This document shows positions 10,294 through 20,443 of a DNA stretch of 64,000 nt, in pieces. The stretch comes from Gallaecimonas kandeliae. GTDB lineage: Bacteria; Pseudomonadota; Gammaproteobacteria; Enterobacterales; Gallaecimonadaceae. A program made the position numbers and the translations under genes. The DNA lies in NCBI RefSeq assembly GCF_030450055.1, contig NZ_CP118480.1:2631415-2695414 (forward strand). The letters run 5' to 3'. Below the pieces are notes generated by a model, which worked only from the letters and a program-made list of their open reading frames with translations, made no database searches and had not been told where the DNA came from. The number at the start of each line of letters is the position of its first letter. Position 1 is the stretch's first letter.

Positions 10294-11126
10294 GCCTGCC
10301 GGCCCCGGCCAAGCTGAACCTCTTCCTCTTCATCACAGGCCGTCGTCCCGACGGCTACCACGAGCTCCAGACCCTCTTCCAGTTCCTCGATTTCGGCGAC
10401 GAGCTGCATTTCAGCCCAAGAGCCGACGGCCAGATCTGCCTTGAAAGCAAGCTGGAAGGGGTGGCTGCCGAGGACAACCTCATAGTGCGGGCCGCCCGAC
10501 TTTTGCAGGAAAAGACCGGCTGTCCCCTGGGCGCCGACATCAGCGTCGACAAGCGCCTGCCCATGGGCGGCGGCCTCGGCGGCGGCTCCTCCGACGCCGC
10601 CACCGCCCTGGTGGGCCTCAACCATCTCTGGGGCACAGGGGTATCCCTGGAGCAGCTGGCCCAGTGGGGCCTGGCCCTGGGGGCCGACGTGCCCATCTTC
10701 GTGCGTGGCCGCGCCGCCTATGCCGAAGGGGTGGGAGAAATTTTTACCGACGCCGCGCCACCTGAATCCTGGTACCTGGTGGTGAGGCCGCCGGTGTCGG
10801 TGAACACCGGCCTGGTGTTCCAGTCCCCTGATCTGAAAAGGGATAGCCCCAAGCGGCTCATCACAGCGATCGAGCCCACAGAATGGGCAAACGATTGCGA
10901 AGCAGCGGTTTTTAAGCACTACCCCGTTATTGAAAAGGTTTTTTCGTGGTTGTTAGAATACGCGCCGGCAAGAATGACGGGGACCGGCTGCTGCGTTTTC
11001 GCCCGATTCGACAGCCAAGTCGCGGCCACCGCCACCCAAGCCCTGTTACCGCCCCATTGGCAGGGCTTCGTCGCCAAGGGTGTGAACCGCTCGCCTTTGC
11101 ACGAGCGGCTTGCAGTCTGCGCATGA
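10278..11126 (+). CDS. ispE: 4-diphosphocytidyl-2-C-methyl-D-erythritol kinase
   Basis: 282 aa GHMP kinase of the MEP isoprenoid pathway; phosphorylates CDP-methylerythritol. Substrate region [21 protein letters not shown] at the N-terminus, ATP-binding loop [17 protein letters not shown] near residue 95, and the third GHMP motif [12 protein letters not shown] near the end. The start ATG at 10278 lies inside the end of lolB, which suggests coupling. Confidence 0.96.
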   Translation: MATTLSLPAPAKLNLFLFITGRRPDGYHELQTLFQFLDFGDELHFSPRADGQICLESKLEGVAAEDNLIVRAARLLQEKTGCPLGADISVDKRLPMGGGLGGGSSDAATALVGLNHLWGTGVSLEQLAQWGLALGADVPIFVRGRAAYAEGVGEIFTDAAPPESWYLVVRPPVSVNTGLVFQSPDLKRDSPKRLITAIEPTEWANDCEAAVFKHYPVIEKVFSWLLEYAPARMTGTGCCVFARFDSQVAATATQALLPPHWQGFVAKGVNRSPLHERLAVCA

Positions 11127-11185
11127 TTTGCAGGGCCGGATTTTCCGGTCAAAACTGAACACACAATGCCCCTGAGGTCCTTACC

Positions 11186-12130
11186 GTGCCTGACATCAAG
11201 CTTTTCGCTGGTAACGCTACCCCCGAACTGGCGAAAAAGATCGCCGAACGCCTGTACATCCCCCTGGGGGATGCCGACGTCAGCCGCTTTAGCGACGGCG
11301 AGATCAGCGTTCAAATCAACGATCACGTCCGTGGCCTGGATGTCTTCATCATCCAATCCACCTGTGCCCCCACCAACGACAACCTCATGGAACTGGTGGT
11401 CATGGTCGATGCCCTGCGCCGCGCCTCCGCCGGCCGCATCACCGCCGTGATCCCCTATTTCGGCTACGCCCGCCAGGACCGCCGCGTCCGTTCCGCCCGG
11501 GTGCCGATCACCGCCAAGGTGGTGGCCGACTTCCTGTCCAACGTGGGCGTGGACAGGGTGCTGACCGTTGACCTGCACGCCGAGCAGATCCAGGGCTTCT
11601 TCGACGTCCCCGTCGACAACGTCTTCGGCACCCCCGTGCTGCTGGAGCACATGAAAGCACAGAATTTTGACAATCCTGTTGTGGTCAGCCCCGATATCGG
11701 CGGCGTCGTCCGTGCCCGTGCCGTGGCCAAGCTGCTCAACGACACCGATCTGGCCATCATCGACAAGCGCCGTCCCCGCGCCAACGAAGCCCAGGTGATG
11801 AACATCATCGGCGACGTCCAGGGCCGCGACTGCATCATCGTCGACGACATGATCGACACCGGCGGCACCCTCTGCAAGGCCGCCGAGGCCCTGAAGAAAC
11901 ACGGTGCCCGCAGCGTCTTCGCCTACGCCACCCACCCTGTGTTCTCCGGTTCCGCCCCCAAGAACATCAGCGAGTCCGTCATCGACCAGGTCATAGTCAC
12001 CGACACTGTGCCCCTGAGTGACGAAATGAAAGCCTGCGGCAAGGTCACCCAGCTGACCCTGTCCGGCATGCTGGCCGAGGCCATCCGCCGCGTTTCCAAC
12101 GAAGAATCCATCTCCGCCATGTTCGAATAA
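11186..12130 (+). CDS. prs: Ribose-phosphate pyrophosphokinase
   Basis: 314 aa, starting with GTG ([15 protein letters not shown] matches the family start). Makes PRPP from ribose 5-phosphate and ATP for nucleotide, His and Trp synthesis. Visible are the ATP flexible-loop region YARQDRR and the PRPP-binding [12 protein letters not shown] gap of 59 bp separates it from ispE, and a strong terminator follows. Confidence 0.97.
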   Translation: MPDIKLFAGNATPELAKKIAERLYIPLGDADVSRFSDGEISVQINDHVRGLDVFIIQSTCAPTNDNLMELVVMVDALRRASAGRITAVIPYFGYARQDRRVRSARVPITAKVVADFLSNVGVDRVLTVDLHAEQIQGFFDVPVDNVFGTPVLLEHMKAQNFDNPVVVSPDIGGVVRARAVAKLLNDTDLAIIDKRRPRANEAQVMNIIGDVQGRDCIIVDDMIDTGGTLCKAAEALKKHGARSVFAYATHPVFSGSAPKNISESVIDQVIVTDTVPLSDEMKACGKVTQLTLSGMLAEAIRRVSNEESISAMFE

Positions 12131-12150
12131 GCATCGGCTGGATGGCAAAG

Positions 12151-12175
12151 ACCGCGCCCCTGGCGCGGTTTTTTT
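12151..12175 (+). terminator. Terminator of prs
   Basis: ACCGCGCC and GGCGCGGT arms with a 3-nt loop and a T run, 20 bp after the stop. Confidence 0.9.
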
Positions 12176-12268
12176 ATGGCCAACGGCCAGGCTTTCGCGA
12201 CAAGCCAAGGTTTCACTTCCCGCCCCCTTCTGCTCCAATGGCAGGACAACACACCAAGAGGAGTCACC

Positions 12269-13849
12269 ATGCACTACTCCCGTATCGCCGCCCTGCTGGC
12301 CGGCTTCAGTCTGTCGGCCATGGCCGCAGCTCCCCAGGGCCCGGACTTCAACCTCGACCAGTACCGCCAGGCCGTCAAGACCCTGGCCTCGGACGCCTTC
12401 GAGGGCCGCGCCCCCCTGAGCGAAGGGGAAGCCAAGACCATCGCTTACCTCAAGGACCAGTTCCAGCAGGCCGGCCTCAAGCCCGGCTACCAGGGCAGCT
12501 ACTTCCAGCCCGTGGAGCTTGGCCAGATCACGGCCAGCCAGGACATGACCCTCAAGGTGGGCGATCTCAGCTTCAAGCCCGGCACGGATTTCGTGGCCGT
12601 CACCCAGCGTTTCGCCCCCCAAACCCAGCTCAAGGACTCCGACCTGGTGTTCGCCGGCTACGGCATCCACGCCCCCGAACAGGGCTGGGACGACTACAAG
12701 GGCATCGACGTCAAGGGCAAGACGGTGATGGTGCTAGTCAACGATCCGGGCTTTGCCACCCAGGACCCCAAGGTCTTTCGCGGCAACACCATGACCTACT
12801 ACGGGCGTTGGACCTACAAGTACGAAGAGGCCCTGCGCCAGGGCGCCGCCGGGGTGCTCATCGTCCATGAGACGGCCCCCGCCGCCTACCCCTGGGGCGT
12901 GGTGCAAAGTGGCGCCATCGGTGCCAAGTTCAGCCTGGTGGATAAAAATGACAACGCCGGTGCGCTGGCGGTTCGCGGCTGGGTGCAGAAGGCCACCGCC
13001 GAGGCCATCCTGAAGGCCGCAGGTCAGGACTATGAAGCCCTCAAGGCCGCGGCCGCCAAGCCCGGCTTCAAGGCCGTGGATCTGCACCAGCCGGTCAACC
13101 TCACCCTCAACAACAGCCTCAAGAAAGGCACCTCCCACAACGTGGTGGGGATGATCAAGGGCAGCCAGCACCCGGACCAGTATGTGGTGATCTCCGCCCA
13201 CTGGGACCACCTGGGCCGCAACCCCGACCTCAAGGGTGACCAGATCTACAACGGCGCCGTGGACAACGCCACCGGCGCCGCCGCCCTTATCAGCCTGGCC
13301 AAGGCCTTCCAGCACAAGGCGCCCAAGCGCTCGGTGATCTTCGTCGCCTTCACCGGCGAGGAGCAGGGCCTGCTGGGGGCCACCGCCTTCGCCGCCAAGC
13401 CGCCGGTGCCCACCAAAGAGATGGTGGCGCTGCTGAACATGGACGGCATGAACGTCTCCGGCAAGGTGGACTACGCCTTGCTGTTCGGCCGCGGCCAGAA
13501 CGAACTGGAGCGCTACCTGGCCAAGGGTGCCAAGGCCCAGGGCCGCGTCATCAAGGACGATCCCAAGCCCCAGGATGGCTACTACTTCCGCTCCGATCAC
13601 TTCGCCCTGGCCCACAAAGGGGTGCCGGGCCTGCTGTTCATGAGCCTGGGGGCCAACAGCCCGGACTACATCGCCCACCGCTACCACAAGCCGGCGGACG
13701 AGTATTCCCCCGATTGGGACCTCACCGGCCTCAATGAAGATCTCAAACTCATCTTCGGTATCGCCGACCGCCTGGCCAACAACCAGGACTGGCCCAAGTG
13801 GTACCAGGGGTCTGAATTCAAGGCTGCCCGGGCCAAAGACAGGCACTGA
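12269..13849 (+). CDS. Secreted M28-family zinc metallopeptidase
   Basis: 526 aa with a Sec signal peptide (about MHYSRIAALLAGFSLSAMAA). A PA-like insert lies around residues 140-230. The peptidase domain shows the expected metal ligands in order: His and Asp in SAHWDHLG, Asp in GAVDNATG, Glu-Glu in FTGEEQG, Asp in LLNMDGMN and His in RSDHFALAHKGVP. M28 enzymes of this type are periplasmic or secreted aminopeptidases; exact specificity is not readable. ATG 12269 is preceded by AGAGGAG. Single-gene unit between two terminators. Confidence 0.9.
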   Translation: MHYSRIAALLAGFSLSAMAAAPQGPDFNLDQYRQAVKTLASDAFEGRAPLSEGEAKTIAYLKDQFQQAGLKPGYQGSYFQPVELGQITASQDMTLKVGDLSFKPGTDFVAVTQRFAPQTQLKDSDLVFAGYGIHAPEQGWDDYKGIDVKGKTVMVLVNDPGFATQDPKVFRGNTMTYYGRWTYKYEEALRQGAAGVLIVHETAPAAYPWGVVQSGAIGAKFSLVDKNDNAGALAVRGWVQKATAEAILKAAGQDYEALKAAAAKPGFKAVDLHQPVNLTLNNSLKKGTSHNVVGMIKGSQHPDQYVVISAHWDHLGRNPDLKGDQIYNGAVDNATGAAALISLAKAFQHKAPKRSVIFVAFTGEEQGLLGATAFAAKPPVPTKEMVALLNMDGMNVSGKVDYALLFGRGQNELERYLAKGAKAQGRVIKDDPKPQDGYYFRSDHFALAHKGVPGLLFMSLGANSPDYIAHRYHKPADEYSPDWDLTGLNEDLKLIFGIADRLANNQDWPKWYQGSEFKAARAKDRH

Positions 13850-13851
13850 TA

Positions 13852-13878
13852 AAAAAGCCCCGCAGCGCGGGGCTTTTT
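13852..13878 (+). terminator. Terminator of the M28 peptidase gene
   Basis: AAAAAGCCCCGC, AGC loop, GCGGGGCTTTTT. Confidence 0.92.
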
Positions 13879-13951
13879 CCTATGCTCAATTCATTTATCC
13901 GCAAGGCAGATCTGGCAAAGTAGCCATCCTTGATATTGCAAAGGACCCTAG

Positions 13952-15502
13952 ATGAAAGCCCTGTCCTTTTTGGCCCTGGCCCTGCTGGGCCAGGCCTATG
14001 CCGGCGAGGCCCCCGCCTTCGACTACGCCCAGCTCAAGGGCGAGGCCAAGGCCCTGGCCGCCAAGCCTTACCAGGCCCCGGGCGACCAATTGCCCAAGGC
14101 CCTGGCCACCCTCAACTGGGACCAGCAGCAATCCATCAGCTTCAGGCACGACCAGGCGTTGTGGCGGGATCTGCCCAGCCACTTCCGGGCCGAGTTCTTC
14201 CACCTCGGCATGTACGCCCGCACCCCGGTCAAGCTGTTCGAGGTGGCCGGCGGCAAGGCCAGTCCCATCCCCTACGCCAGGCGCTACTTCGACTACGGCC
14301 GCTCCGGCCTCAAGGCCGGCCAGCTGCCGAGAGATCTCGGCTTTGCCGGCTTTCGCCTGCACGGCCAGACCGACTGGCAGCGGGATCTGGTGGCCTTCCT
14401 CGGCGCCAGCTACTTCCGCGCAGTGGGCTCCAGCATGCAGTACGGCCTCTCGGCCCGCGGCCTGGCGGTGGACACCGCCCTGCCCCGCCCCGAGGAGTTC
14501 CCCGTCTTCACCCGCTTCTACCTAGTCAGGCCCCAGCCGAGGGAAGACAGCGTCGAGGTCTATGCCCTGCTCGATTCGAAGAGCGTCACCGGCGCCTACC
14601 ATTTCCGCATCACCCCGGGGGAACCCCTGAAGATGCGTATCGACGCCGCCCTCTACCCGCGCCAGCCCATAGAGCGGCTCGGCATAGCGCCGCTCACCAG
14701 CATGTACCAGGTGGGGGAGAACGATCACCGCATGGCCTGGGACTGGCGCCCGGAGATCCACGACTCGGACGGCCTGGCCATCCACAACGGTAACGGCGAA
14801 TGGATCTGGCGGCCCCTGACCAACCCGGCGACCCTGCGCTTCAACAGCTTCCAGGACCAGGATCCTAAGGGCTTCGGCCTGCTGCAGCGGGACCGCAACT
14901 TCGACCATTACCAGGATGACGGCGTCTTCTACGAGCGCCGCCCCAGCCTCTGGGTCGAGCCCATAGGCCCTTGGGGCAAGGGCAGCGTCGATCTCACCGA
15001 GATCCCCACCAATGACGAGACCTTCGACAACATCGTCGCCTTCTGGCAGCCGGCCCAGGCGGTGCAGCCCGGCCAGGAACTGCTGCTGAGCTACAACCTC
15101 TACTGGGGCAATAAGCCGCCGGTGCAGCCGCGTCTCGCCCAGGTGGTGGCCACCCGCACCGGCCTCGGCGGCGTGCTGGGCCAGAAACGCAGCCATTACA
15201 GCCGCCGTTTCGTGGTGGACTTCGAAGGGGACATCTTCAACATGCTGGGCCAGCACCCGGACTTGACCGCCGAGGTGAGCGCGTCCAGCGGCAAGGTGGA
15301 GCTGGTCTCGGTGCGCCCCATCGCCGGCCACGGCGGCTACAGGGCCAGCTTCGACCTGGCCCCCGAAGACAACCAGGCCCCGGTGGACCTGCGCCTCTTC
15401 ATCCGCAAGGGGGACCAGGCGCTGTCCGAGACCTGGCTCTACCAATGGACGCCGCCGGCCGTGCGGGACAGGGATCTCAACCGCCCCGATCTGCTGCGCT
15501 GA
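13952..15502 (+). CDS. opgG: Periplasmic glucan biosynthesis protein OpgG/MdoG family
   Basis: 516 aa with a short Sec signal (MKALSFLALALLGQAYA). The mature part matches OpgG/OpgD throughout (FDYAQLKGEAKALAAKPYQ, then LTSMYQVGEND and DGLAIHNGNGEWIWRPL). OpgG is needed for branched osmoregulated periplasmic glucans, usually with the membrane glucosyltransferase OpgH. The absence of a twin-arginine signal favours OpgG over OpgD. No opgH follows here, which is unusual, as the pair is normally an operon; opgH must be elsewhere or absent. Confidence 0.87.
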   Translation: MKALSFLALALLGQAYAGEAPAFDYAQLKGEAKALAAKPYQAPGDQLPKALATLNWDQQQSISFRHDQALWRDLPSHFRAEFFHLGMYARTPVKLFEVAGGKASPIPYARRYFDYGRSGLKAGQLPRDLGFAGFRLHGQTDWQRDLVAFLGASYFRAVGSSMQYGLSARGLAVDTALPRPEEFPVFTRFYLVRPQPREDSVEVYALLDSKSVTGAYHFRITPGEPLKMRIDAALYPRQPIERLGIAPLTSMYQVGENDHRMAWDWRPEIHDSDGLAIHNGNGEWIWRPLTNPATLRFNSFQDQDPKGFGLLQRDRNFDHYQDDGVFYERRPSLWVEPIGPWGKGSVDLTEIPTNDETFDNIVAFWQPAQAVQPGQELLLSYNLYWGNKPPVQPRLAQVVATRTGLGGVLGQKRSHYSRRFVVDFEGDIFNMLGQHPDLTAEVSASSGKVELVSVRPIAGHGGYRASFDLAPEDNQAPVDLRLFIRKGDQALSETWLYQWTPPAVRDRDLNRPDLLR

Positions 15503-15735
15503 GATGCCAATAACGATAGAAGGGGCTTGGAGTTGTTGTATGACCTCCCTGAGTCCGTTTAGAGGCAACTTGGGGCAGGCGGTGGATAGTGCAGCTCAGA
15601 GCGAAATCAAAACAATCGATTGAATTGAAAGCGATTATTGACTATCAACAAGGCTGTCGATAACGTCAAGGATGACCCTGACTGGTCAACAATAGGGCGA
15701 ATGATGTGCCCCAATTAATTAACAAGGAGAGTAAA

Positions 15736-15939
15736 ATGGTAAACCGCAAAGTACTTCTTGGCCTCATAGGTGCTGGCCTGAGCTTTGGGATGACTGCTGC
15801 CTATGCCGTGACCATCGATCAAAATTGCCTGAATAACTGTGAAAGTGCGTCCGAAGCCTGCTTGGCAAGTGGTGAGAACTCGGCATTTTGCCTAGAGATG
15901 TATCGGGATTGTCGCATGAGCTGCTCGGAAGCAAATTAA
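15736..15939 (+). CDS. Small secreted six-cysteine protein, 67 aa
   Basis: A clear ribosome site (AAGGAGA) precedes the ATG at 15736. The signal peptide ends near TAAYA, leaving about 43 residues. The six cysteines have mirror-symmetric spacing C-x3-C-x6-C-x9-C-x6-C-x3-C, which would let two helices be stapled as a hairpin by nested disulfides. No family is recognised. About 230 bp of AT-rich upstream DNA and a terminator shared with mntH make it a stand-alone unit in the cell envelope. Confidence 0.7.
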   Translation: MVNRKVLLGLIGAGLSFGMTAAYAVTIDQNCLNNCESASEACLASGENSAFCLEMYRDCRMSCSEAN

Positions 15940-15968
15940 GCCAAGACTCAGCTGTTAGATAATTCCAG

Positions 15969-15990
15969 GCCCCGCATCGCGGGGCTTTTT
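15969..15990. terminator. Terminator between the Cys-rich gene and mntH
   Basis: GCCCCGC, ATC loop, GCGGGGC, then TTTTTATT; placed between convergent genes. Confidence 0.85.
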
Positions 15991-15994
15991 ATTA

Positions 15995-17218
15995 TCAGAG
16001 GTTCAGCAACAGGTAGCCGTTCAAGCCCAGCACCAGGGCCACCGTCAGCCAGCCGAGGCGCGCCGTCCAGGGTTTGTTGACGTGTTCGCCCATCAGGGCC
16101 TTGTCGTTGGTGAATCTCAGCAGCGGTACCAGGGCCAGGGCGATACCGAAGCTCAGCACCACCTGGCTGGCCACCAGGATACGGGTGGGGTTCCAGCCGA
16201 GGGCGATGACGACCAGGGCAGGGCTCATGGTCACCAGGCGGCGCAGCCACAAGGGGATGCTGAAATTCAAGAAGCCCTGCATCACCACCTGGCCGGCCAG
16301 GGTACCCACCACAGTCGAGGAGAGCCCTGCCGCGATCAGGGCCAGGGCAAAGAGGGTAGCGGCATGGCTGCCCAGCAAGGGCGCCAACATCTGGTGGGCC
16401 TGCTCTATCTCGGCCACCTGCTGGTTGCCGCTGGCATGGAAACTGGCGGCGGCCACCGCCACCATGGCCAGGTTCACGAAGCCCGCCACCGTCATGGCCA
16501 CGGCCACGTCCCAGCGGCTCGCCTTGAGGCTCTGGGCCTTGTCGCCGCCGTAGCGGTGCTGAGTCAGGGCCGAATGCAGGTAGATCACATGGGGCATGAC
16601 GGTAGCCCCCAGCAGGCCGGCGGCGAGATAGAGGGCGTCGCCGTTTTCGATGCCCGGGATCAAGGCCCCGGCCAGCAGAGGGCCAGCCGCCGGTTTGGAG
16701 ATGAAGAGCTCGACGATAAAGGCGGCGGCCACCAGCAGCAGCAGGCTGCCGATGACCCGCTCCAGCATCGGTTGACGGCCCTGGAGCATCAGCAGCCCCC
16801 AGGTCAGCACGGCGGTCAGGGCCGCCCCTTCCAGCAGGCTGACCCCGAGCAATATCTTGAAGCCGATGGCAGCGCCGACGAACTCGGCCAAGTCGGTGGC
16901 CATGGCGATGATCTCCGCCTGCAGCCAATAACCCCAGACCAAGGGCCGGGGCAGCCGGTCGCGCAGCTGCTCGGCCAGGTTCTTGCCGGTGACTATGCCG
17001 AGCTTGGCCGAGAGCCACTGCACCAACATCGCCATCAGGTTTGCCCAGACCAGCACCCACAGCAGTTGGTAGCCGAATTTGGCGCCGGACTGGATATTGG
17101 TGGCGAAGTTGCCGGGGTCAATGTAGCCGATGGCGGCGATGAAGGCAGGGCCCAGCAACGACAGGCGCAGGCGCCGGCCGGGACTGCTCACGACGCCGCT
17201 TGAAACCGCATTGTCCAT
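15995..17218 (-). CDS. mntH: Nramp-family Mn(II)/Fe(II) proton symporter MntH
   Basis: 407 aa, about 11 transmembrane helices. Both metal-binding Nramp signatures are present: DPGN ([16 protein letters not shown]) in helix 1 and MPH ([14 protein letters not shown]) in helix 6. Imports manganese with protons across the inner membrane. A perfect Fur-type 7-1-7 inverted repeat lies 45 bp upstream of the start, fitting the known Fur control of E. coli mntH. A MntR site was not recognised. Confidence 0.94.
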   Translation of the reverse strand: MDNAVSSGVVSSPGRRLRLSLLGPAFIAAIGYIDPGNFATNIQSGAKFGYQLLWVLVWANLMAMLVQWLSAKLGIVTGKNLAEQLRDRLPRPLVWGYWLQAEIIAMATDLAEFVGAAIGFKILLGVSLLEGAALTAVLTWGLLMLQGRQPMLERVIGSLLLLVAAAFIVELFISKPAAGPLLAGALIPGIENGDALYLAAGLLGATVMPHVIYLHSALTQHRYGGDKAQSLKASRWDVAVAMTVAGFVNLAMVAVAAASFHASGNQQVAEIEQAHQMLAPLLGSHAATLFALALIAAGLSSTVVGTLAGQVVMQGFLNFSIPLWLRRLVTMSPALVVIALGWNPTRILVASQVVLSFGIALALVPLLRFTNDKALMGEHVNKPWTARLGWLTVALVLGLNGYLLLNL

Positions 17219-17262
17219 GGCCTGACCTCGAGCAGGGGTAATGCTATCAGCCTAGCCAAAAA

Positions 17263-17277
17263 TGATAATGATTATCA
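17263..17277. promoter_or_regulatory. Fur box in mntH/GGDEF intergenic region
   Basis: TGATAATGATTATCA is a perfect 7-1-7 inverted repeat matching the Fur core consensus. It is 45 bp from mntH and 117 bp from the divergent diguanylate cyclase start, so it might affect both. Confidence 0.85.
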
Positions 17278-17393
17278 ACTTGATTGGTGCGATTGCGACC
17301 ATCGGTTCCTTGCCAGGCACAGGTCCAACCCGCTGGCGGTCCCTTAACGCCCGTGTTACAAAAAAGGCAACAAAGACAATCGGCAGTGCCGCC

Positions 17394-18545
17394 ATGCAGC
17401 TGGATATCGTCACCTCCCTGGTCGCCCTGGGCTACCTGCTCCTGTTCAAGGGGCTCTGGATGCTGGTGGCCAGCTACACACACGAGCAGCAAAACGCCAT
17501 GGAACTGCGGATCTGGGCGGCCTCCAACCTCTTGATCGGCCTGGCCTACGGCCTCTTTTCCACCCGCGGTGAGCTGCCTTTGCTGTTGTCGTTGGTGCTG
17601 GGCAACTTCCTGTTCGCCTGCGGCTTCGGCGGTTACAGCATCGCCCTGGCCAGGATGTTCGGCCAGCGCACCATCCTCGGCCTGGTGGTGGCCAGCATCG
17701 CCCTGGGGACGGCCCTGCTCTACTGGACAGAGATAGTGCAGGGCAGCGCCGCCTACCGCATGCCGATTTTGGCGCTGCTGACCATAGTGGTATGGGTGCT
17801 GTCCTTCCTCCATTGCTTCCAGGAATACCGGCGCCGGCCCTCCCCCCATGTGGCGGCCATGACCCTGGTATTGCTGTCGATCATATTGGTCAGCTTCGTG
17901 CGCCTGGCCCTGGCCTATGTCACCGACAATTACGGTTACCAGGGCTTGCCGGTGCAGTACCTGGGCCTGAAGATCACCACCTTCGTGCTGGTGCTGGCGC
18001 CGCCGCTGCTGACGGTCGGTTTCTTCCTGCTCTGCACCGAGCGTACCCAGCAAAAATTCAAGGAGTTGGCCACCCTGGACCCCTTGACCGGGGTCCGCAA
18101 CCGCCGCTCCAGCCTCTTCCTGGCCGACAGGGCGTTGGGCACAGGCAACGAACTGTCCTGCATCATGCTGGACCTCGACCACTTCAAAAGGATCAACGAC
18201 TGCCATGGCCATGGCGGCGGTGATGCCGTGCTCACTCACCTGGCTGCCATCGTCAATGGCCGGCTGCGCAAGGGGGATATATTCGGACGTTTCGGCGGCG
18301 AGGAGTTCGTCATCTTCCTGCCCGGCACCAACCTGGCGGAGGCCGACCAACTGGCCGAGGCGCTGCGCCTGGCCTTGGTGAACAACCCCCTGACCTTCGA
18401 AGGCAAGGCCATCCCTTTCACCGCCTCCTTCGGGGTGGCACAGTGGCAGAAAGGGGAAAGCCTGTCAGCCCTGACCGGCCGTGCCGACAAGGCCCTCTAC
18501 CAGGCCAAGGACGCCGGCCGCAACCAGGTGGTCAGCCTGCCTTAG
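17394..18545 (+). CDS. Membrane-bound GGDEF diguanylate cyclase
   Basis: 383 aa. Six or seven hydrophobic helices occupy residues about 1-205, followed by a GGDEF domain. The catalytic motif is GGEEF in FGRFGGEEFVIF, so synthesis of cyclic di-GMP from two GTP is expected. An inhibitory I-site RxxD (RKGD) lies five residues upstream, so product feedback is likely. The ATG at 17394 is chosen because it opens the first membrane helix; a longer frame upstream would run through the promoter and Fur box. The end overlaps the convergent CBS gene by 14 bp. Confidence 0.9.
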   Translation: MQLDIVTSLVALGYLLLFKGLWMLVASYTHEQQNAMELRIWAASNLLIGLAYGLFSTRGELPLLLSLVLGNFLFACGFGGYSIALARMFGQRTILGLVVASIALGTALLYWTEIVQGSAAYRMPILALLTIVVWVLSFLHCFQEYRRRPSPHVAAMTLVLLSIILVSFVRLALAYVTDNYGYQGLPVQYLGLKITTFVLVLAPPLLTVGFFLLCTERTQQKFKELATLDPLTGVRNRRSSLFLADRALGTGNELSCIMLDLDHFKRINDCHGHGGGDAVLTHLAAIVNGRLRKGDIFGRFGGEEFVIFLPGTNLAEADQLAEALRLALVNNPLTFEGKAIPFTASFGVAQWQKGESLSALTGRADKALYQAKDAGRNQVVSLP

Positions 18546-18984
18546 CCGCAGGCCGCCGCTCGGTAGCACCCGCCTTGGCGCCTTCCAGGCCGTAGCGCAT
18601 CAGGTCCCGCCAGGACAGCATCCCCAGCAGCCGCATCTCCTCACCCACCACAGGCAGGCAGCCGAAGTCGCTGTCCAGCAGCGCCCTGGCCGCTTCCCGC
18701 AAGGGTTGCTCCGGCCCCAGTAGCGGCACATAGCGGTGCATGAACTGGTGCACCGGGCGGCGCAGCAGCTCCCTGTCCATGCCCCGTTCGGCAGGGGTAT
18801 TGAGGAAAGGGCTGAGCTGGGCCAGGTAATCGGCGAAGGAGAAAAGCCCGACGAGACAGTGAAGATCATCCACGACAGGCAGCTGGCGAAAGGAATGGCG
18901 GGCAAAGAGCGCACCCGCTTCTTCCAAATTGGTATCCATGGTAGCTATGACCAGCTCCCTGGCCATGATGCTGGCGACCGACAT
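18532..18984 (-). CDS. Tandem CBS-domain protein
   Basis: 150 aa made of two CBS motifs: residues 1-55 (VASIMARELVIATMDTNLEEA, FRQLPVVDD) and about 75-130 (PVHQFMHRYVPLLGPEQPL, FGCLPVVGE). Such stand-alone pairs usually bind adenine nucleotides and regulate a partner. It lies 21 bp downstream of the MHS transporter on the same strand, so it may be co-transcribed with it and could modulate it; this is inference. Confidence 0.85.
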   Translation of the reverse strand: MSVASIMARELVIATMDTNLEEAGALFARHSFRQLPVVDDLHCLVGLFSFADYLAQLSPFLNTPAERGMDRELLRRPVHQFMHRYVPLLGPEQPLREAARALLDSDFGCLPVVGEEMRLLGMLSWRDLMRYGLEGAKAGATERRPAAKAG

Positions 18985-19005
18985 ATCCCTCTCCCGGTGG
19001 CAACT

Positions 19006-20295
19006 TCACCTGAAGGTTAGCCCAGCCTCGGCGGCCCTGCCCCTAGGCCACAGCCAAAATCCCAACCCCAGCCCCATCAGCCCCAAAGCGCCCAGGTAGG
19101 CCAAAGGCCCAAGGGGGTGCCAGGCCACCAGCAGGGAGACCAGTATGGGGGTGAAGCCGCCGAAAATGGCGTAGGCCAGGTTGTAGGAAAAGGACAGGCC
19201 GGTGAAGCGGATCGGCGCCGGGAAGGCGGCAACGGCGATGGCCGGGATCACCCCGGTAATGCCGACCCCGAAGCCCGCCAAGGCGTAGAGGGGCTTGAGC
19301 CAGCCGGGATGCAAGGGCAACAGCGTCATCATCAGGCCATAGCTGGCCACCAGCAGCAGGCTGAAGGCCGCCAGCACAGGGCCAGGGCCCAGGCGATCGC
19401 TCAGGTGCCCGGCCAGCACGGCGCCCAGCATCACCGCCAGGGTCGCCAGGGCGTTGGCGCTGAAGGCATCCACGGCGCCGATGCCGGCCTGAGCCTGGAT
19501 CAGGGTCGGGGTCATCAGGATCACCACCACCACGGCGCCAGTCAGCAGCCAGGTCACGGCCATGGCCAGCAGCACCTGCCCCTTGTGTCCCCTGAGCAGC
19601 AGCTTCAGCGGCAGCTCGGCGGCCAGGGCCCGCTTGGCCTCCAGTTCGGCAAAGACGGGGGTCTCGTGCAGGTACTGGCGAAGGTAGACGGCAAAGAGCC
19701 CGAACAGGCCCCCCACCAGGAAGGGGATGCGCCAGGCCCAGGTCAGCAGCTCGCCACCGAAGCGGCCGTTGATGAAGACGGCCATCAAGGAGCCCAGCAG
19801 TATGCCCCCCACCAGGCCGGCCGTCAGGCTGCCGCAGGCCAGGCCCAGGTGGCGGCGCCCGGCGTGCTCGGACACGAAGACCCAGGCCCCAGGCACCTCG
19901 CCGCCCACGGCCGCCCCCTGCAAGATGCGCATAAAGAGCAACGCCAACGGCGCCCAGAGCCCCCAGTCGCCATAGGTGGGCAGGCAGCCGATCAGCAGGG
20001 TCGGCACCGACATCAGGAAGATGGAGAGGGTGAACATCTTCTTGCGCCCCACCAGATCCCCAAAGTGGGCCAGGATGACGCCCCCCAGGGGCCTGGCCAG
20101 GTAGCCGGCGGCGAAAAGGCCGAAGGTCTGCAACTGGCGCAGCCAGTCGGGCATCTCAGGCGGGAAGAACAGCTGGCCTATGGCCTTGGCGAAGAACACG
20201 AAGATGATGAAGTCGTAGAACTCCAGGGCGCCCCCCAGGGCGGAGAGGGCCAGCACCTTGAGCTGGGGGCGGGACAGTTTGCTTTCCGTTGCCAT
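19006..20295 (-). CDS. MFS transporter, metabolite:H+ symporter (MHS) type
   Basis: 429 aa, about 12 membrane helices. The start (LGGALEFYDFIIFVFFA) and the loop DLVGRKKMF are typical of the MHS/ProP-like group of the major facilitator superfamily, which imports organic acids or osmolytes with protons. The substrate cannot be assigned. A CBS-domain gene follows on the same strand. Confidence 0.88.
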   Translation of the reverse strand: MATESKLSRPQLKVLALSALGGALEFYDFIIFVFFAKAIGQLFFPPEMPDWLRQLQTFGLFAAGYLARPLGGVILAHFGDLVGRKKMFTLSIFLMSVPTLLIGCLPTYGDWGLWAPLALLFMRILQGAAVGGEVPGAWVFVSEHAGRRHLGLACGSLTAGLVGGILLGSLMAVFINGRFGGELLTWAWRIPFLVGGLFGLFAVYLRQYLHETPVFAELEAKRALAAELPLKLLLRGHKGQVLLAMAVTWLLTGAVVVVILMTPTLIQAQAGIGAVDAFSANALATLAVMLGAVLAGHLSDRLGPGPVLAAFSLLLVASYGLMMTLLPLHPGWLKPLYALAGFGVGITGVIPAIAVAAFPAPIRFTGLSFSYNLAYAIFGGFTPILVSLLVAWHPLGPLAYLGALGLMGLGLGFWLWPRGRAAEAGLTFR

Positions 20296-20443
20296 GGCGG
20301 CTTCCTGGTTTTAAGGCAAGTCCTTGGACGCTAACAGATTTTCAAGCCACCGTCAGGCTCGTCGGACAAGCGGCCCAAGCCCCCCTTGCCGAGGGCCCCT
20401 GCCCTTTGCACAATGGGCCCTCGTTTCTGGCAAGGGAGCCACC

